A stretch of DNA of 33,622 bases from Funneliformis mosseae. Lineage: Eukaryota; Glomeromycota; Glomeromycetes; Glomerales; Glomeraceae. The notes under the pieces are model-generated. The model made no database searches and was not told where the DNA came from. It worked only from the letters and a program-made list of their open reading frames with translations. This document shows positions 10,843 through 25,761 of this stretch, in pieces. The DNA lies in NCBI GenBank assembly GCA_910592005.1, contig CAJVPP010000397.1, positions 1 to 33,622 of the forward strand, given 5' to 3'. The translations under genes and the position numbers were made by a program. Positions within the stretch are counted from its first letter, which is position 1. Each line of letters begins with the position of its first letter.

Positions 10843-11102
10843 ACTGTATGTATGGAAGAACAAAGTTTTTGGAAAATGGGGGCGACGTTATTTCAATTTC
10901 AAAAGGGTGAAGGGAGAAAATATATCTTTCGAAGGTCTTCAATCGGAGCTTTACCCCGTTGATGCCCCGTAAATTTTTTTTTTTTTGATTTTTAGATTGA
11001 CCGTGTGGGTTGGCCTTTATCAACCTCCGTTGTACTACCTATTTCCGGCACGTCAATACAAATCTTTAAGTAATATTAAAATTCCAAAAGAATAAGTACT
11101 TT
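10843..11102. promoter_or_regulatory. divergent upstream region of hym1 and tRNA-Ser/sec23
   Basis: This 260-bp gap between the hym1 start (-) and the tRNA (+) is less AT-rich than most intergenic DNA here, with a G-run at about 10878 and a T10 run at 10977. It must hold the hym1 promoter. No element was recognised with confidence. Confidence 0.4.
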
Positions 11103-11184
11103 GACGACGTGTCCGAGTGGTTAAGGAGTGTGACTAGAAATCACATGGGCTCTGCCCGCACAGGTTCAAGTCCTGTCGTCGTCG
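11103..11184 (+). tRNA. tRNA-Ser (anticodon AGA)
   Basis: This 82-nt class II tRNA has no intron. The acceptor stem GACGACG (11103-11109) pairs with CGTCGTC (11177-11183), followed by discriminator G. The anticodon stem TGTGA/TCACA (11129-11133 / 11141-11145) closes the loop CTAGAAA with anticodon AGA at 11136-11138, reading Ser UCU. The long variable arm GGGCTCTGCCC is typical of tRNA-Ser. The T arm is ACAGG-TTCAAGT-CCTGT. The internal B box GGTTCAAGTCC is at 11163-11173. Confidence 0.97.
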
Positions 11185-11196
11185 CATCGAAATTAC

Positions 11197-11202
11197 TTTT
11201 TT
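11197..11202 (+). terminator. RNA polymerase III terminator of the tRNA
   Basis: A run of six T begins 13 bp after the tRNA 3' end, the usual Pol III stop signal. Confidence 0.75.
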
Positions 11203-11348
11203 ATTCATCGAATGAATAATTTTTGCGCTCGAACATTTAACGCCGCAAATTGCTGTTTCAGTTTAACAAATTCGATATATCAGTAGGTACTGCGGAAATA
11301 ATATCATTGAAATTCGCGTCTGTTCATTCAATTATATCATAAAAAAGA

Positions 11349-14637
<3,289 letters not shown>

Positions 14638-14989
14638 TAAAAATTATTTATTTGAACATTAAATATTTCAAGGTTTATATTCCATGATTTTTAGAGTAAT
14701 AATTCGACTGAATAATGTATATTTAATATAGAAAATGTAAAAGTTTCTGATAAAAATAATTAAAAAAAAAATTACTGCTGTTTTTTACGGGTAATACGGG
14801 GGAAAATAATTTTTATATAATAATAATAATAATAAATGAAGGTGTTACAAATTTTTGGTGTTACAAATTTTTCGTGAAGTGTAACCACATTTTATTAAAC
14901 CTTATGTTAACACAAAAAAATGAACAGATCAATCTTTTCAAATCCTCTATTTGCACAATTTTTTTATAATAAAAAGTAAAGAACACACA
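14638..14989. other. intergenic, sec23 to COX9
   Basis: The two genes run in the same direction. A (TAA)n run (14819-14834) and a 12-bp direct repeat (GGTGTTACAAAT at 14841 and 14857) lie here. The last 100 bp are the presumed COX9 promoter. No gene was found. Confidence 0.6.
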
Positions 14990-15166
14990 ATGGCTATCGC
15001 TCCAATTACTGGTAAAATTCGCAAAGTACTTATTACCGATGTCGTCGTTTCATTTGCACTTGGCATTGGTGGTGGGTATGCTTATTGGTATGGAATTCAT
15101 GTTCCTACGATTCAACAAAGAGATGCTTTTTATGCTAAACTTGCAAGGGAGAAACAACAAAAATGA
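14990..15166 (+). CDS. COX9: cytochrome c oxidase subunit VIIa (fungal Cox9-like)
   Basis: This 58-aa protein is a nuclear-encoded accessory subunit of mitochondrial complex IV in the inner membrane. It begins MAIAPITGKIRKVLITD, the pattern of fungal Cox9 (APITGxIxRRxxxD). One membrane helix covers about residues 16-37 (VVVSFALGIGGGYAYWYGIHVP), followed by a charged matrix or intermembrane tail with RDAFYAKLAREK, which matches the family's RxxFYxxLAE end. Length equals the family's usual 55-60 aa. The coding part has no intron. A 22-bp A tract (15190-15211) begins 23 bp after the stop. The start fits because nothing in frame upstream resembles the family. Confidence 0.9.
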   Translation: MAIAPITGKIRKVLITDVVVSFALGIGGGYAYWYGIHVPTIQQRDAFYAKLAREKQQK

Positions 15167-15572
15167 CGATATTATATTAATCGATTTCTAAAAAAAAAAA
15201 AAAAAAAAAAATGTAAGTTTTATAATCAATTCTTCTCTTTTGAGAAAAATACTTTCTTCACAGTTTAAAATTTTAATGATTTTGGTTTATTTTAGATCGA
15301 AAACTTGGTTCCTTTTTTGATTTTTTCTTTTTTATTTTTTTTAAAAAAAAAAAAAAAATTCTTTTCATTTAAAACAACAAAAAAAAATTTTTTTTGTTTA
15401 ATTCAAAAGAATTTTATTTTAGATAAATAAAAAGTTGTTTTATACAGGAAAAAAGTATAAAATGCAAATGAATATATTTTTTTTTTTCTAAATTTTTTGC
15501 GTTAATTTTAAATTTTAATTTGATTAAATTAGTATAATTCAAAGATTCATATTGGAATTTGATATAATAAAT

Positions 15573-15606
<34 letters not shown>

Positions 15607-15778
15607 AGGAAAGAAAATGTTTTTATAATGTAAAAAGATTTAATAGTAGAATTGAATTAGTTAATAAATAACTGAAATTAATTATAAATGATAATGTGTT
15701 TATGCAAAATGTCCAATAAAACCAACCAATACTCAATACGAGAACAAGCTGCAAAATCGTTCAGCAATTCCTCTATTA
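15167..15778. other. convergent intergenic region full of homopolymer tracts
   Basis: This lies between the 3' ends of COX9 (+) and the Syp1-like gene (-). It contains A22 (15190-15211), T8A16 (15335-15358), A9T8 (15379-15395) and A29 (15575-15603). No coding signal was found. Confidence 0.7.
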
Positions 15779-18700
15779 TTATTGAGAAGCAATAAATTTA
15801 CCGCTAGAAACTTGACATGTTATCTCCTGAAATTTAAAACCATTTTCAAACCCCCCTGGATTATTGCTATTTTCTTGCTCCTGTCCATTTGATACAGAAG
15901 GTACAATATCTATCGAAATATTACTCAACAATTGTCCTTTACATAAAAACCTAACCGCAGCAGGTGCTGGGGTAGATGTTTTTCCTGTTTCAAAACGTGC
16001 TAATATTCTTTTACGTTCAGGAGAAGTAGAAAGGTCTACATCGCCAACTTGCCAATAAATCCTCTGCTTTTCCATACTCCATACTCCAGTGGGTTTAGAT
16101 TGTACTGTTCCAACTTCTCCATCTACAGGTACTATGAAGGAAAGTTCTGAGAGATTTCCTGTAAGTTTGCATTCGGGATTCACTTGATATGAAACAGCTA
16201 ATGACGTTAAATTTGATTCACATTTCCAATGTGGGATCACTTGAAGTGGTACATATGTATTTTTGTTTTCCGGATCTATGTGCACTTGATATTTCATTAC
16301 AGCTACCGAAGCCCCTCCTGCCAAAGATAATAAGCTTGTATCAATATCATATTGTCCTACAAGGTCTGGTGCGGGACGAAGATATGATGTGTTTGGTGCA
16401 GACTTTTCCAATGTTTCAAAATTATTGATTCTAATCCTGATTGGATGTGAATGATCCCGTACTGTTGGAAAATTATATTGTACACTTATTTCACCCGTTA
16501 CAAGTATTTTTGTAACTTCACCAGCTTTGGACATTATGTTGACAGTTTCAAAGATTGAAGCACGTAATCCACGTGGTTTAGTCTCAGAGTCGGAATAAGC
16601 TCTTGGATGATTTACAACCTCCAGGAATTCATATGAAGTTGGGGATGAATTAATTAAGCTATTTGCCCTATCAGAAAATGAAGGTGAAAGCGAAACATTG
16701 TTTGTGTCGACATATATACTGTCTGCATTATTCGATATAGTATTTCTCCATTGACTAAAGAAGAATAGATAATCAATATTAGAGTAAACAAAAATAAAAA
16801 ATAAAGAATTGAATTAAAACATACTCTCTTCGACCACGAAGCGTGCTTTTTTTCGAAGTAGGTGTCTATGTAAAGATATGATATAATATAAACATTTCTA
16901 AATTATTATAATTTGTGTTTAATATTAAATACTTTCTTACCGACTTGAGATGTGTCATAACAAGTGACATGGCTGCAGCAGCTTCTTCCTCATTTATTGG
17001 AACAACCGTCGGCTTAATCTCAACACGCATTTTCTCTTGATTCCATGAACTATATCATAACATATTAGTAAACTAATTAAGATGATTAGACCGACTAATT
17101 AAACCAAAACGTACTTAGCAGTTTCTGATCGTGAATCTGAATCATTTTCTTCATTTGAAGAAGAAAAATTATCCGACTTGGATTCCGTGGGAGGTATTGA
17201 GTAACCTTCCGAGTCTACAACTACTTTTGGCTAGACAAAACACAATGAATAAAAAAATTCACAATAACTATCCATGCACTTTGACAGGATAAAAAACATT
17301 TGAATGACATATTTACCACTGCAACTTCATGATGATCGTTATTGACTGAAATAGTTGAAGGGCTCCTCAAACCATCACTGTGAGAGTCGATATTTTCAAT
17401 TTTAGGCTGAGAAGAAACGTCCCTTTAAGTAATACACATAATACTAAAGTTAATTCTATAATTCGTAATTATTTTTTTTTTAAAAAAATAAATTCGAGAT
17501 TATACATACAAATGATTTTGTGAAGTTACTTTTTTACGCCTAATCGTAAAGGCATATTTTACTGCAAAGATGTAAATTATTTAAGTTATTTATAAATAAA
17601 TAAAAACTCAGGTCTAAATAACATACATTGATTTACGGTACCTGGAGATGATGATGATGATTCCTCTATAGTTCCTCCTACATGTGACATTAATAGAATT
17701 AAATTTAGAAAATGTCAATTATTCTTATTTTAGAATAAACGTACATCCATCAAATTCTTTATTTAAAAAATAAAATAAAAAACCTTCAATAATTTGTCCT
17801 TTCTTGGAACAAAAATCCTTAATTTCGCCTTGGGCATCAAATTTTTTAACTGTTCCCAATGTTTTTTCAGCAATCTAATGATAAAACAACTCTGTCAATA
17901 AAGAAATGAGTAGATTTAATATAACGAACCCTAATTTACCTCAACACGGTTTTTATATACGTCTTTTTGTATAGATTCAAAACGTTCTATAGAATCTTTC
18001 AAATTCTCCAAACGCATTAAATCAACAGCGTAGGTTTTCTACATAAGATAAAAGAAATAATCCTTTATTATACATTAAGATATTATACTTTCTTTAATAT
18101 TTAAAACTTAGCAAACCTCAAGATATAATGTCTTAGAATCTTCTAAAGCTCTGTGCGTTTCATTGAGTTTACTTTCTTTAACATAATGATGAAATAAATC
18201 AATGTTGGAACTTTTCTATTTTATTATATATATGACATAATCATAATTAAATACCTTACCAGCATCTGCCTTTTTTCCGACTTTATTTTTGGTCTTGTGC
18301 TGTAATTGACCGATAACAATACATTAATAAATAGAAAAAGAAAGAAAATTAGAGAAATCTGAAACAAATACCTTGTTAACTTTTTGTAGTTTTTCTTCAT
18401 ATTCCCGTATTAATTTGCCAAGATAAGTTTCAAGCTAATAAATAAATTTAAAGTGAGTTTAGTTTGTGTAAATAAAAATAAATATTAAAGTTATAAAAGA
18501 TAATTAGTAAAAATAAAGTTGTTACAGGTTTTAATTCTGACCATGGGTCAGACGTTGCTTTTTCACGTAATGGGCCTTCTACTTCCGCATATATTTTTAA
18601 ACTTAAATTAGTATGGATTTGAATTATTTCAGTGAGCTCTTTGAGAAGAGTATCCCATACATTTACAAAGGTACTGGAAAGAAAACAATCGAGTAAGTAA

Positions 18701-19158
18701 AGAATATAAATTAAAGACCAAAATAAATAATGTAATACCCCAAGCTATTTTTATCTGCTACAAATACTTTGTTTGCTAATCGTTGAAGACCTCTAACATA
18801 TTCGTCTTCGACTCTGGCTCTAATAATGCATTAAAACATATAAATTAGTAAAATAAGCTTTGTGACAAATAAGTATACATTAATACGTTACCGTTCTTGA
18901 AAATAATTTGCGATTTCCTGATTTAATGTTTTTGCTTTCTTCAGTCTTAATTGAACACAGTCGAAAGCTTTTTTCGGTTCGTCTTTCTGTTTTTATTACA
19001 AAAATTAACCATTGAAAATATATAAATAAAAAAAAGTCGTTTCTTAATTTAATTGAACAGAAACACACCAGAAAAGCTTGAATGTATGCCATCGTAGCTG
19101 GCACTGGCAAGGTTTCTTGAAGACTTGTCAAATCTAAAGGCGTATGACTTGGTCCCAT
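15779..19158 (-). CDS. F-BAR/muHD endocytic adaptor (Syp1/FCHO-like), 16 exons
   Basis: Syp1/FCHO proteins reach clathrin endocytic sites early: the F-BAR domain bends or binds the plasma membrane and the C-terminal mu-homology domain binds cargo and adaptors. Minus-strand exons are 19158-19069, 18986-18892, 18819-18739, 18673-18526, 18434-18372, 18299-18255, 18215-18117, 18038-17940, 17874-17784, 17677-17642, 17561-17510, 17422-17317, 17230-17115, 17049-16941, 16865-16825 and 16754-15779, totalling 2247 bp, or 748 aa. Residues about 20-300 form the helical F-BAR part (KKAFDCVQLRLKKAKTLNQE, DEYVRGLQRLANKVF, VNVWDTLLKELTEI). A Ser/Asp/Glu-rich linker (about 300-485) follows. Residues about 488-748 form the muHD (VTKILVTGEISVQYNF, PLQVIPHWKCESNLTSLAVSY, IYWQVGDVDL, RILARFE, VRFLCKGQLLS). 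The last exon starts well before the internal Met at 16534. Mostly short exons in the F-BAR half contrast with one long muHD exon. Confidence 0.9.
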
Positions 19159-19627
19159 TACTTTGCCGAGTAATCAAAAGAAGGAAAAGATAAACCTTTG
19201 TAACGTATCAAAAAAAGCAAGTTATCTAGAGAATTTCCTAAAAAAGTTCAGTTTTCATTGGTTATAGTTAACTGTTCATTTTTGGTGTCCAAATTAATTA
19301 ATTAATAAATTTACAATTCTATATCGATTCCTGATGATTTAAATTATTATTATTTTTTTTTTTTAAAAAAAAAAAGGAAAAAGGAATTGAAGGAAAAAAA
19401 AATCTTTTTATAAACTCAGAGAATCGGAGTTTGAATATTTTTTTATAATTTTTATGAAATGAAAATTATACAATGATCTAAAATGATATTTTTTCTAATG
19501 AACTCAAATCTTATATATTGTGCGATTAAAATCACGAACCTGCCAAAAGATTTAATGATTATTTCAACACTTATTTATAACAAATTGTTTGTTCACAGAA
19601 CATCATTTACTTTTGGTAAACCAATCC
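19159..19627. other. intergenic, upstream of the Syp1-like gene and downstream of the FAD oxidoreductase
   Basis: It holds a T12A11 palindromic tract (19353-19375). The short plus-strand open frame at about 19483-19680 overlaps the 3' end of the oxidoreductase and resembles nothing known. No gene was found. Confidence 0.6.
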
Positions 19628-20901
19628 TCATTGAGAATTTCTATTTGTATTCCTTGGTCGCATGGGAGCTAATGCTCTAACATCAGCGAACTTTGCCTGA
19701 CCTTCCAAAACCATTTCTGCAATAACCCGACCTGTACCCGAAGAATTTAAAATTCCCCAAACAGAATGTCCAGTTGCAAGGTAAACTCCATCCAGCCAAG
19801 GAACTTTTCCAATTAAAGGTTTGTCATCATCAGATATAGGCATATAACAACATGATTCTTTAATGATAGGTGCGACACCCAAAATCTCGGGAGAAAGGGT
19901 ATTTATGTTGCTTTTAAGGTTTTTAATCGCAGTAGGATTTGGAACATATTGATCAGCATTAGGAGGAAGCGGCGATTCATCACATTCTCCAGAAACGTAA
20001 ACTTCCCCATCCGGACGAGGATAAATTTCAGGTTCGGCAAATTTACGACCAAGATTAAGCGATACAAAACAAACATGTGCTGATATCGGTACCGAAGGTC
20101 TTATTACGATACTATGAGCTCTTTGACCTGAAACATCCGGAAGCTGATAAGCACGTCCACTTTTTTTGACAAGCCATGAAAGAGCTTCTCCACTCCAAGG
20201 ACCCATTGCTATAATAATTGTGTCAACGGGTACAACTTCATCTGTGGAAAGTCTTACACCCGATACTTTATATGAATCAAATTCTAACCCTTCAACGCGG
20301 GCAATTTTAACTTGAGCTCCTCTAGACTCAGCTTCCTCTATTAATGTTTGAGTGAATTTGTAAGGGTGAAGTTGAGCTGTTGTTTTAGTTGATCCGATCT
20401 GTTTATATTTTGTAATTACACCAGTCTTTAACCAATTCGTTGGGGGTGCTTTAACGCTTACAGCTTTCATTGAAGCCGTTACTGATAAGGTATCAACAAC
20501 TCTATAATCATATCTTTTTTTACCATTTAAAGTTCTAGCAAGTTCAGCGTGTAACTTGAAGCTTTTGCGAGCAAGATCTTGAAGTGGACCTCCGTCACAC
20601 CAGTCATAAGATAAGAAACCACTTTAGAAGATATCAAGAAGCGAAAAATTAGAAACATTTATAAACACAGCATAATTCCGAAAATCAACTCATCCTCCCT
20701 GAAAACTAGAATAAAAAGAGCCCAACAAATACTTGTACTGTACCCTGCTCTACCAGAAGCGGCACAGGCAATGGCGGTTTGTTCTATGACTGTTACTTTT
20801 AAATTCGGATCTTTGTTGAGTAAAGTGATTTGATATGCGATAGAAGAACCAATGACGCCACCTCCAAGAATAGCGATATGACGGCCTCCGGTCTCTGTCA
20901 T
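19628..20901 (-). CDS. FAD-dependent oxidoreductase, DAO family (Tda3-like), two exons
   Basis: This is a D-amino-acid-oxidase-type flavoprotein. Exons are 20901-20744 and 20621-19628, totalling 1152 bp, or 383 aa. The dinucleotide-binding motif is at residues 9-20 (IAILGGGVIGSS; G13-G15-G18). AASGRAGG-FLSYDWCDGGP follows across the intron, then a substrate half with IAMGPWSGEALSW. The C-terminal FAD-binding block is GVYLATGHSVWGILNSSGTGRVIAEMVLEG. The pattern is closest to yeast Tda3 and its fission yeast relative, putative oxidoreductases for which a link to endosome-to-Golgi traffic has been reported; the true substrate is unknown. No signal peptide or membrane segment is visible. The start at 20901 gives the usual short lead before the Rossmann motif. 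Divergent from calmodulin. Confidence 0.88.
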
Positions 20902-21066
20902 TTTTGATTACAGTTAAGAAAGGAGGGAAGCTAAAACATTAAATAAAACTATAAAGAATTTGAAAAAAAAAAATCAGAAAACGCTCTATCCTGTCAATGG
21001 CACAACAATTAATTATACCGCGTAATATATATTAATATATTTATTATCTAACACGCTTTCAAAAAA

Positions 21067-21097
<31 letters not shown>

Positions 21098-21828
21098 TTG
21101 ATAATCGATTCGATTTGACACAACAGGAAGAAATATTGTCAAAATGTTGTTGGAATTATTGGTTTGTGGTTCGGTTTGAAGTAAGGTAGAATATTTAATA
21201 GGGACGTGTAAATGCGATAAAGGGTATGGGAGGTATGGAAGATCGTTTAGAAAAGACGAAACAACGCGCTTTCGAATTCATAAAAGATCTTGCACATCTC
21301 GGAACATCAATACGTCACTGATAAGATAAGACTGCGGTGAGGCTGAGGCGGTCAGCTGGTAATTGGTTATCTGCTGTGTTATGTGGTGTTTTTTTTTTGA
21401 AACTCGGAACACTGACACAAATACAAAATATTGAATAAACTCCGTTAAATATAGAAAGTATAATCAATTTTTTCTTGGCAAGGATATTTGAGGCTTGACA
21501 AAAGTGTTCCCGTTGTGTCGATTAATTAGGCTAATTTCTGTTTGTGTTCACCCTTGATTTGGTGGTTTGATGTAAGTCACTGCGCCGATGATAAAATGAT
21601 TTGCAAGACTATTGGCTAAAATTCAAAGATCAGAACAAGATTATCCACTACTTCCTTCACTAGCCGCGTCTAAAAAAGGGGATCGACATCATATACTTAA
21701 ACAACCACACACCATAGAATCACTTTCGACCCAAAAAAAAAAAAAAAAAAAAAAATAGTAATTTCAAGCTTTCAATAACCCATTCTCTTTTTGCTAATCT
21801 TAAACATCTTAGGTTTACAAATATCGTA
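20902..21828. promoter_or_regulatory. divergent promoter region, FAD oxidoreductase / calmodulin
   Basis: This 927-bp gap is unusually rich in G/C for the window between about 21180 and 21400, with GGCTGAGGCGGTCAGCTGG at about 21340. (AAAAAT)n follows 21061. An A23 tract at 21733-21755 lies about 75 bp before the calmodulin ATG, probably in the leader or core promoter. No small gene was recognised. Confidence 0.5.
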
Positions 21829-22590
<762 letters not shown>

Positions 22591-23591
22591 TTTTATCAAC
22601 GAGCTAACGTGATCCTTTAATAATATTAACGGGTGTCTGTAGTAATTCAAACCAGGTGGATATCAATAATTTGCAATCTTTGACTACATTTATTTTTATT
22701 TTATTTTTTTTTTTTATATTCTTATGTATTTGATTCATTTATTTTTTTATCACTAAAAAAAAAAAAAAAAAAAAAAATTAATTTGTTTAATACACGTGTC
22801 ACTCGTTTTTTACGTTTTTAATGTTGCCTTCAAAAAGGGACAAGTTCTTTTTTTCTTTTTTCCTATTCTTTTCTATTTGTTTATAAATAGTGTATCTCAT
22901 AAAACCAAATTAAATTAGAGGAAGTAGCTATATTTCCCGATCAATAATAGGACGCAAATCAACGATTAACGAGTTCAAAAAGGGATGATGGTTTTTCCTT
23001 TTGCAATTATCACGCCTATCCTTTTCTTTCTCTTTTGATAATGTTAATTCACTTTGGATAAAATTATAGATCAAAAAATTTCTTCCTTAGGCCTAATTAT
23101 CAACTAATGTATACATTATTTATATTATATCCAATAATTAAATAAATATTATTTATTTATTTATTTACTTAATTGCATACATGCGTTATATTTTAATTTA
23201 TGATCGTTCTTCGATTCAAATGTCACCGACGATCTAACGTTTAACTATATTTCAGCCACGATCACAAATTTGTAAAGAACAGTTTTTCTGTTAAGCCTCT
23301 CAACGAAAAAGTATAACGTAGATGTGACAAATAATCCATATCCAATCTAGTCATGCGAAAATCCGTCATTTCAACTTGTATATGTAACTAGTAACATTAT
23401 AAATTAGAAAATAATTCTAATTTCTTGTGCTGCGCCCTTTAATAATTTAATTGGTTCTCGTTAGAAAATCAATTATAACATGCTCCACATATTACTTCAT
23501 AATTTTTTTTCTCCCTCTCGAAAAAATTCTGCTAATTTCATCTATATACCTATAGCTTTTCTTTTATATTTGTTTTTAAAAAAATAATAGA
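22591..23591. other. intergenic, calmodulin to skt5-like gene
   Basis: There is about 1 kb without a gene. A23 lies at 22755-22777 and (ATTT)n at about 23148-23167. The final 200 bp before the ATG are pyrimidine-rich (CTCCCTCTCG at about 23511), suitable as a leader or promoter of the next gene. Confidence 0.6.
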
Positions 23592-25761
23592 ATGAGTGCG
23601 CAACCAACTTCTCGTGAGCCATATTATGAGGAACGTCGCGCATCTCCTGCTCTACAACGTTATCACGATCAAGCTTATAGTGAATATGGTCCACCAATGC
23701 AATCTAAATCGGACCCCTCAGTTGACCAAGCCATTTTAAGCATGAATAATTTAAGAATCGGTGATGATAACCAAGTTTTAACACGCTCTAATACAACGCA
23801 AGTTACGAACCCCAATTTACTTCATGCAACAAACCCACAAAGAACAACTCAAAGAGCACCGTCTCCTCGTCTTCGTCCTCGTCCGAATCAAGCAACACCT
23901 CCTCCTCCACTACAACAACAGCATGAACCCGGGTATCAACCAGAACTACCGCAAGATGAATATCAAACATATAATTATCAGGATGCTTATAATGAGTATC
24001 CTCCAGGTTCGCAACCTCCTCTAAATCAAGTAAATCATGATAATCAAGTTCTTCCAATTTCTCCACAAGAACCCTATTATAATAATGAACATTATGAAAA
24101 TCATGATCCTAGAGGATATTATCCGCCTGGACAAAATTATGATCCTGCAATGGGTTATGTCGAGGATCAAGCTTATGCGTATCCTCAAGATCAATATGGT
24201 TATGACCAAACCAATTATGATTATCAAGGATACGCTTACGCTCCTTATCAAGGATATCCTGGAAGCGATGGATATTATGGTGCAGAACAGCAATATTATC
24301 CGGATCCATATCGCTACGATCAAAACTACGATCCAAATTATGATCCAAATTATGATCCAAATTATCCACCTCAAGGGTATCCGCCGGAAGGGTATCCAGT
24401 GGATGAAACTGGTCAACCGATATATTATGATCATCAACAACAGGAACCATATGATATAATGTATGAAGATAATTCAAGTATTCTAACATCACAAACTAAG
24501 AATACTGGTCAGATGGAGGATAAACCTGTATATACACTTGAATCCATAGAAAAATATCGTAAACAATCTAAAGAAAATGGAGATCCTGCTTCGTTATTAG
24601 GTTTCGCTAAATATTTAATTGAAGCTGCTGCAGTCACAAGTAAGGATGATCCTGATCCGAAAAATGCTAAAAAGAAAAAAGATGCGTTACTTCAAGAAGC
24701 TGTTAAGCTTATTAAACGGCTAGCAACGCAAGGAATGGGATTTGGACGTCCTGCATACCCAGAAGCTCAATTTTATCTTGCGAATTGTTATGGGAATGGT
24801 TCATTAGGATTACCTCCGGATCATGATAAAGCTTTTAATTTGTATATGCAAGCATCAAAACAAAATCATGCTGCTGCTACTTATCGTACAGCCGTATGTT
24901 ACGAAGTTGGCGCTGGAACAAAACGTGACCCACAACGAGCTACACAATTCTTTAAAAAGGCCGCTGCATTAGGCGATACAGCTGCCATGTATAAGCTTGG
25001 TATGATAATGTTAAATGGTTTATTATCTCAACATCCGAATCCACGCGAAGCTATTATATGGCTTAAACGAGCGGCCTCCCATGCTGACGAGGAGAATCCA
25101 CATGCATTACATGAGTTGGGTTTATTACATGCAAAGCCCGAAAAAGAGCCACCAGAAATTCCTTCTTTAATTAGAAGTGAAAAACATGCTATAGAAGAAT
25201 TTAAAAAAGCTGCGGATCTTGGTTATTCCCCTTCTTGCTTTAAGTTAGGTTGTTGTTTTGAATACGGACAATTGGGATGTCCCATTGACCCACGCCAATC
25301 TATTAGATACTATTCCCGTGCTGCTGAAAAAGGAAATACAGAAGCAGAATTGGCATTATCTGGTTGGTATTTAACAGGGTCGGATGGTATACTAAAACAA
25401 TCTGACACAGAGGCGTATTTATGGGCGCGTAAGGCTGCTGATAAAGGTCTCGCAAAGGCAGAATACGCAATTGGGTACTATTCTGAAGTAGGAATCGGTG
25501 TTAAATTAGATGTTGAAGAAGCAAGACGTTGGTATATGCGAGCTGCAGGTAATATTTATAAGCAAATTATTGATAATTCTTTCTTTTTTCTTTGAATTTT
25601 ATAATTAAAATTTTTTTTCCTGGATATTAATAATAGCTCAAGGAAATAAAAGAGCAATGCAACGTCTTACAGAGTTAAAGAATTTGGGAAGTTCGAGTCG
25701 TGTAAGACCCACAAAACATACAAGAACTCAAGCAAATAAAGAGGACTGTACTATATCTTAA
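23592..25761 (+). CDS. Skt5/Chs4-like Sel1-repeat protein with C-terminal CaaX box, two exons
   Basis: The Skt5/Chs4 family activates and anchors chitin synthase at sites of wall growth. Exons are 23592-25548 and 25637-25761, totalling 2082 bp, or 693 aa. Residues 1 to about 305 are low-complexity and probably disordered: Pro/Gln/Asn/Tyr-rich, with an Arg/Pro stretch (SPRLRPRPNQATPPPPLQ) and a DPNY tandem repeat. From about 310 (VYTLESIEKYRKQSKENGDP) to about 650, Sel1 repeats follow (AQFYLANCYGNGSLGLPPDH, AATYRTAVCYEVGAGTKRD, AMYKLGMIMLNG, SCFKLGCCFEYGQLG, AEYAIGYYSEVGIGV). The second exon ends READTHROUGH-free in EDCTIS: Cys-Thr-Ile-Ser at the very C terminus fits a CaaX prenylation site, as in yeast Chs4. 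If the intron stays in, translation stops after about 14 extra codons and the CaaX box is lost. Open frames on the opposite strand inside the repeat region are shadows. Confidence 0.9.
24318..24365 (+). repeat. 12-bp coding tandem repeat (four units, DxNY)
   Basis: Four units lie in frame: GATCAAAACTAC and three GATCCAAATTAT, encoding DQNY-DPNY-DPNY-DPNY in the disordered N-terminal part of the Skt5-like protein. The last three are identical at DNA level, so copy number has probably changed recently and may vary between strains. Confidence 0.85.

Noticed and set aside
10470..11023. Open frames on + (10470-10972) and - (10784-11023) near the hym1 start
   Set aside because: They overlap hym1 exons 1-2, its long first intron and its promoter, and show no protein-like motif.
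15864..16428. Two plus-strand open frames inside the last exon of the Syp1-like gene
   Set aside because: The minus-strand muHD domain explains this stretch completely.
23803..24492. Several 60-140-codon open frames on both strands inside the Skt5-like gene
   Set aside because: They overlap the Pro/Gln/Tyr repeat region of a clear gene and arise from its repetitive, stop-poor codons.
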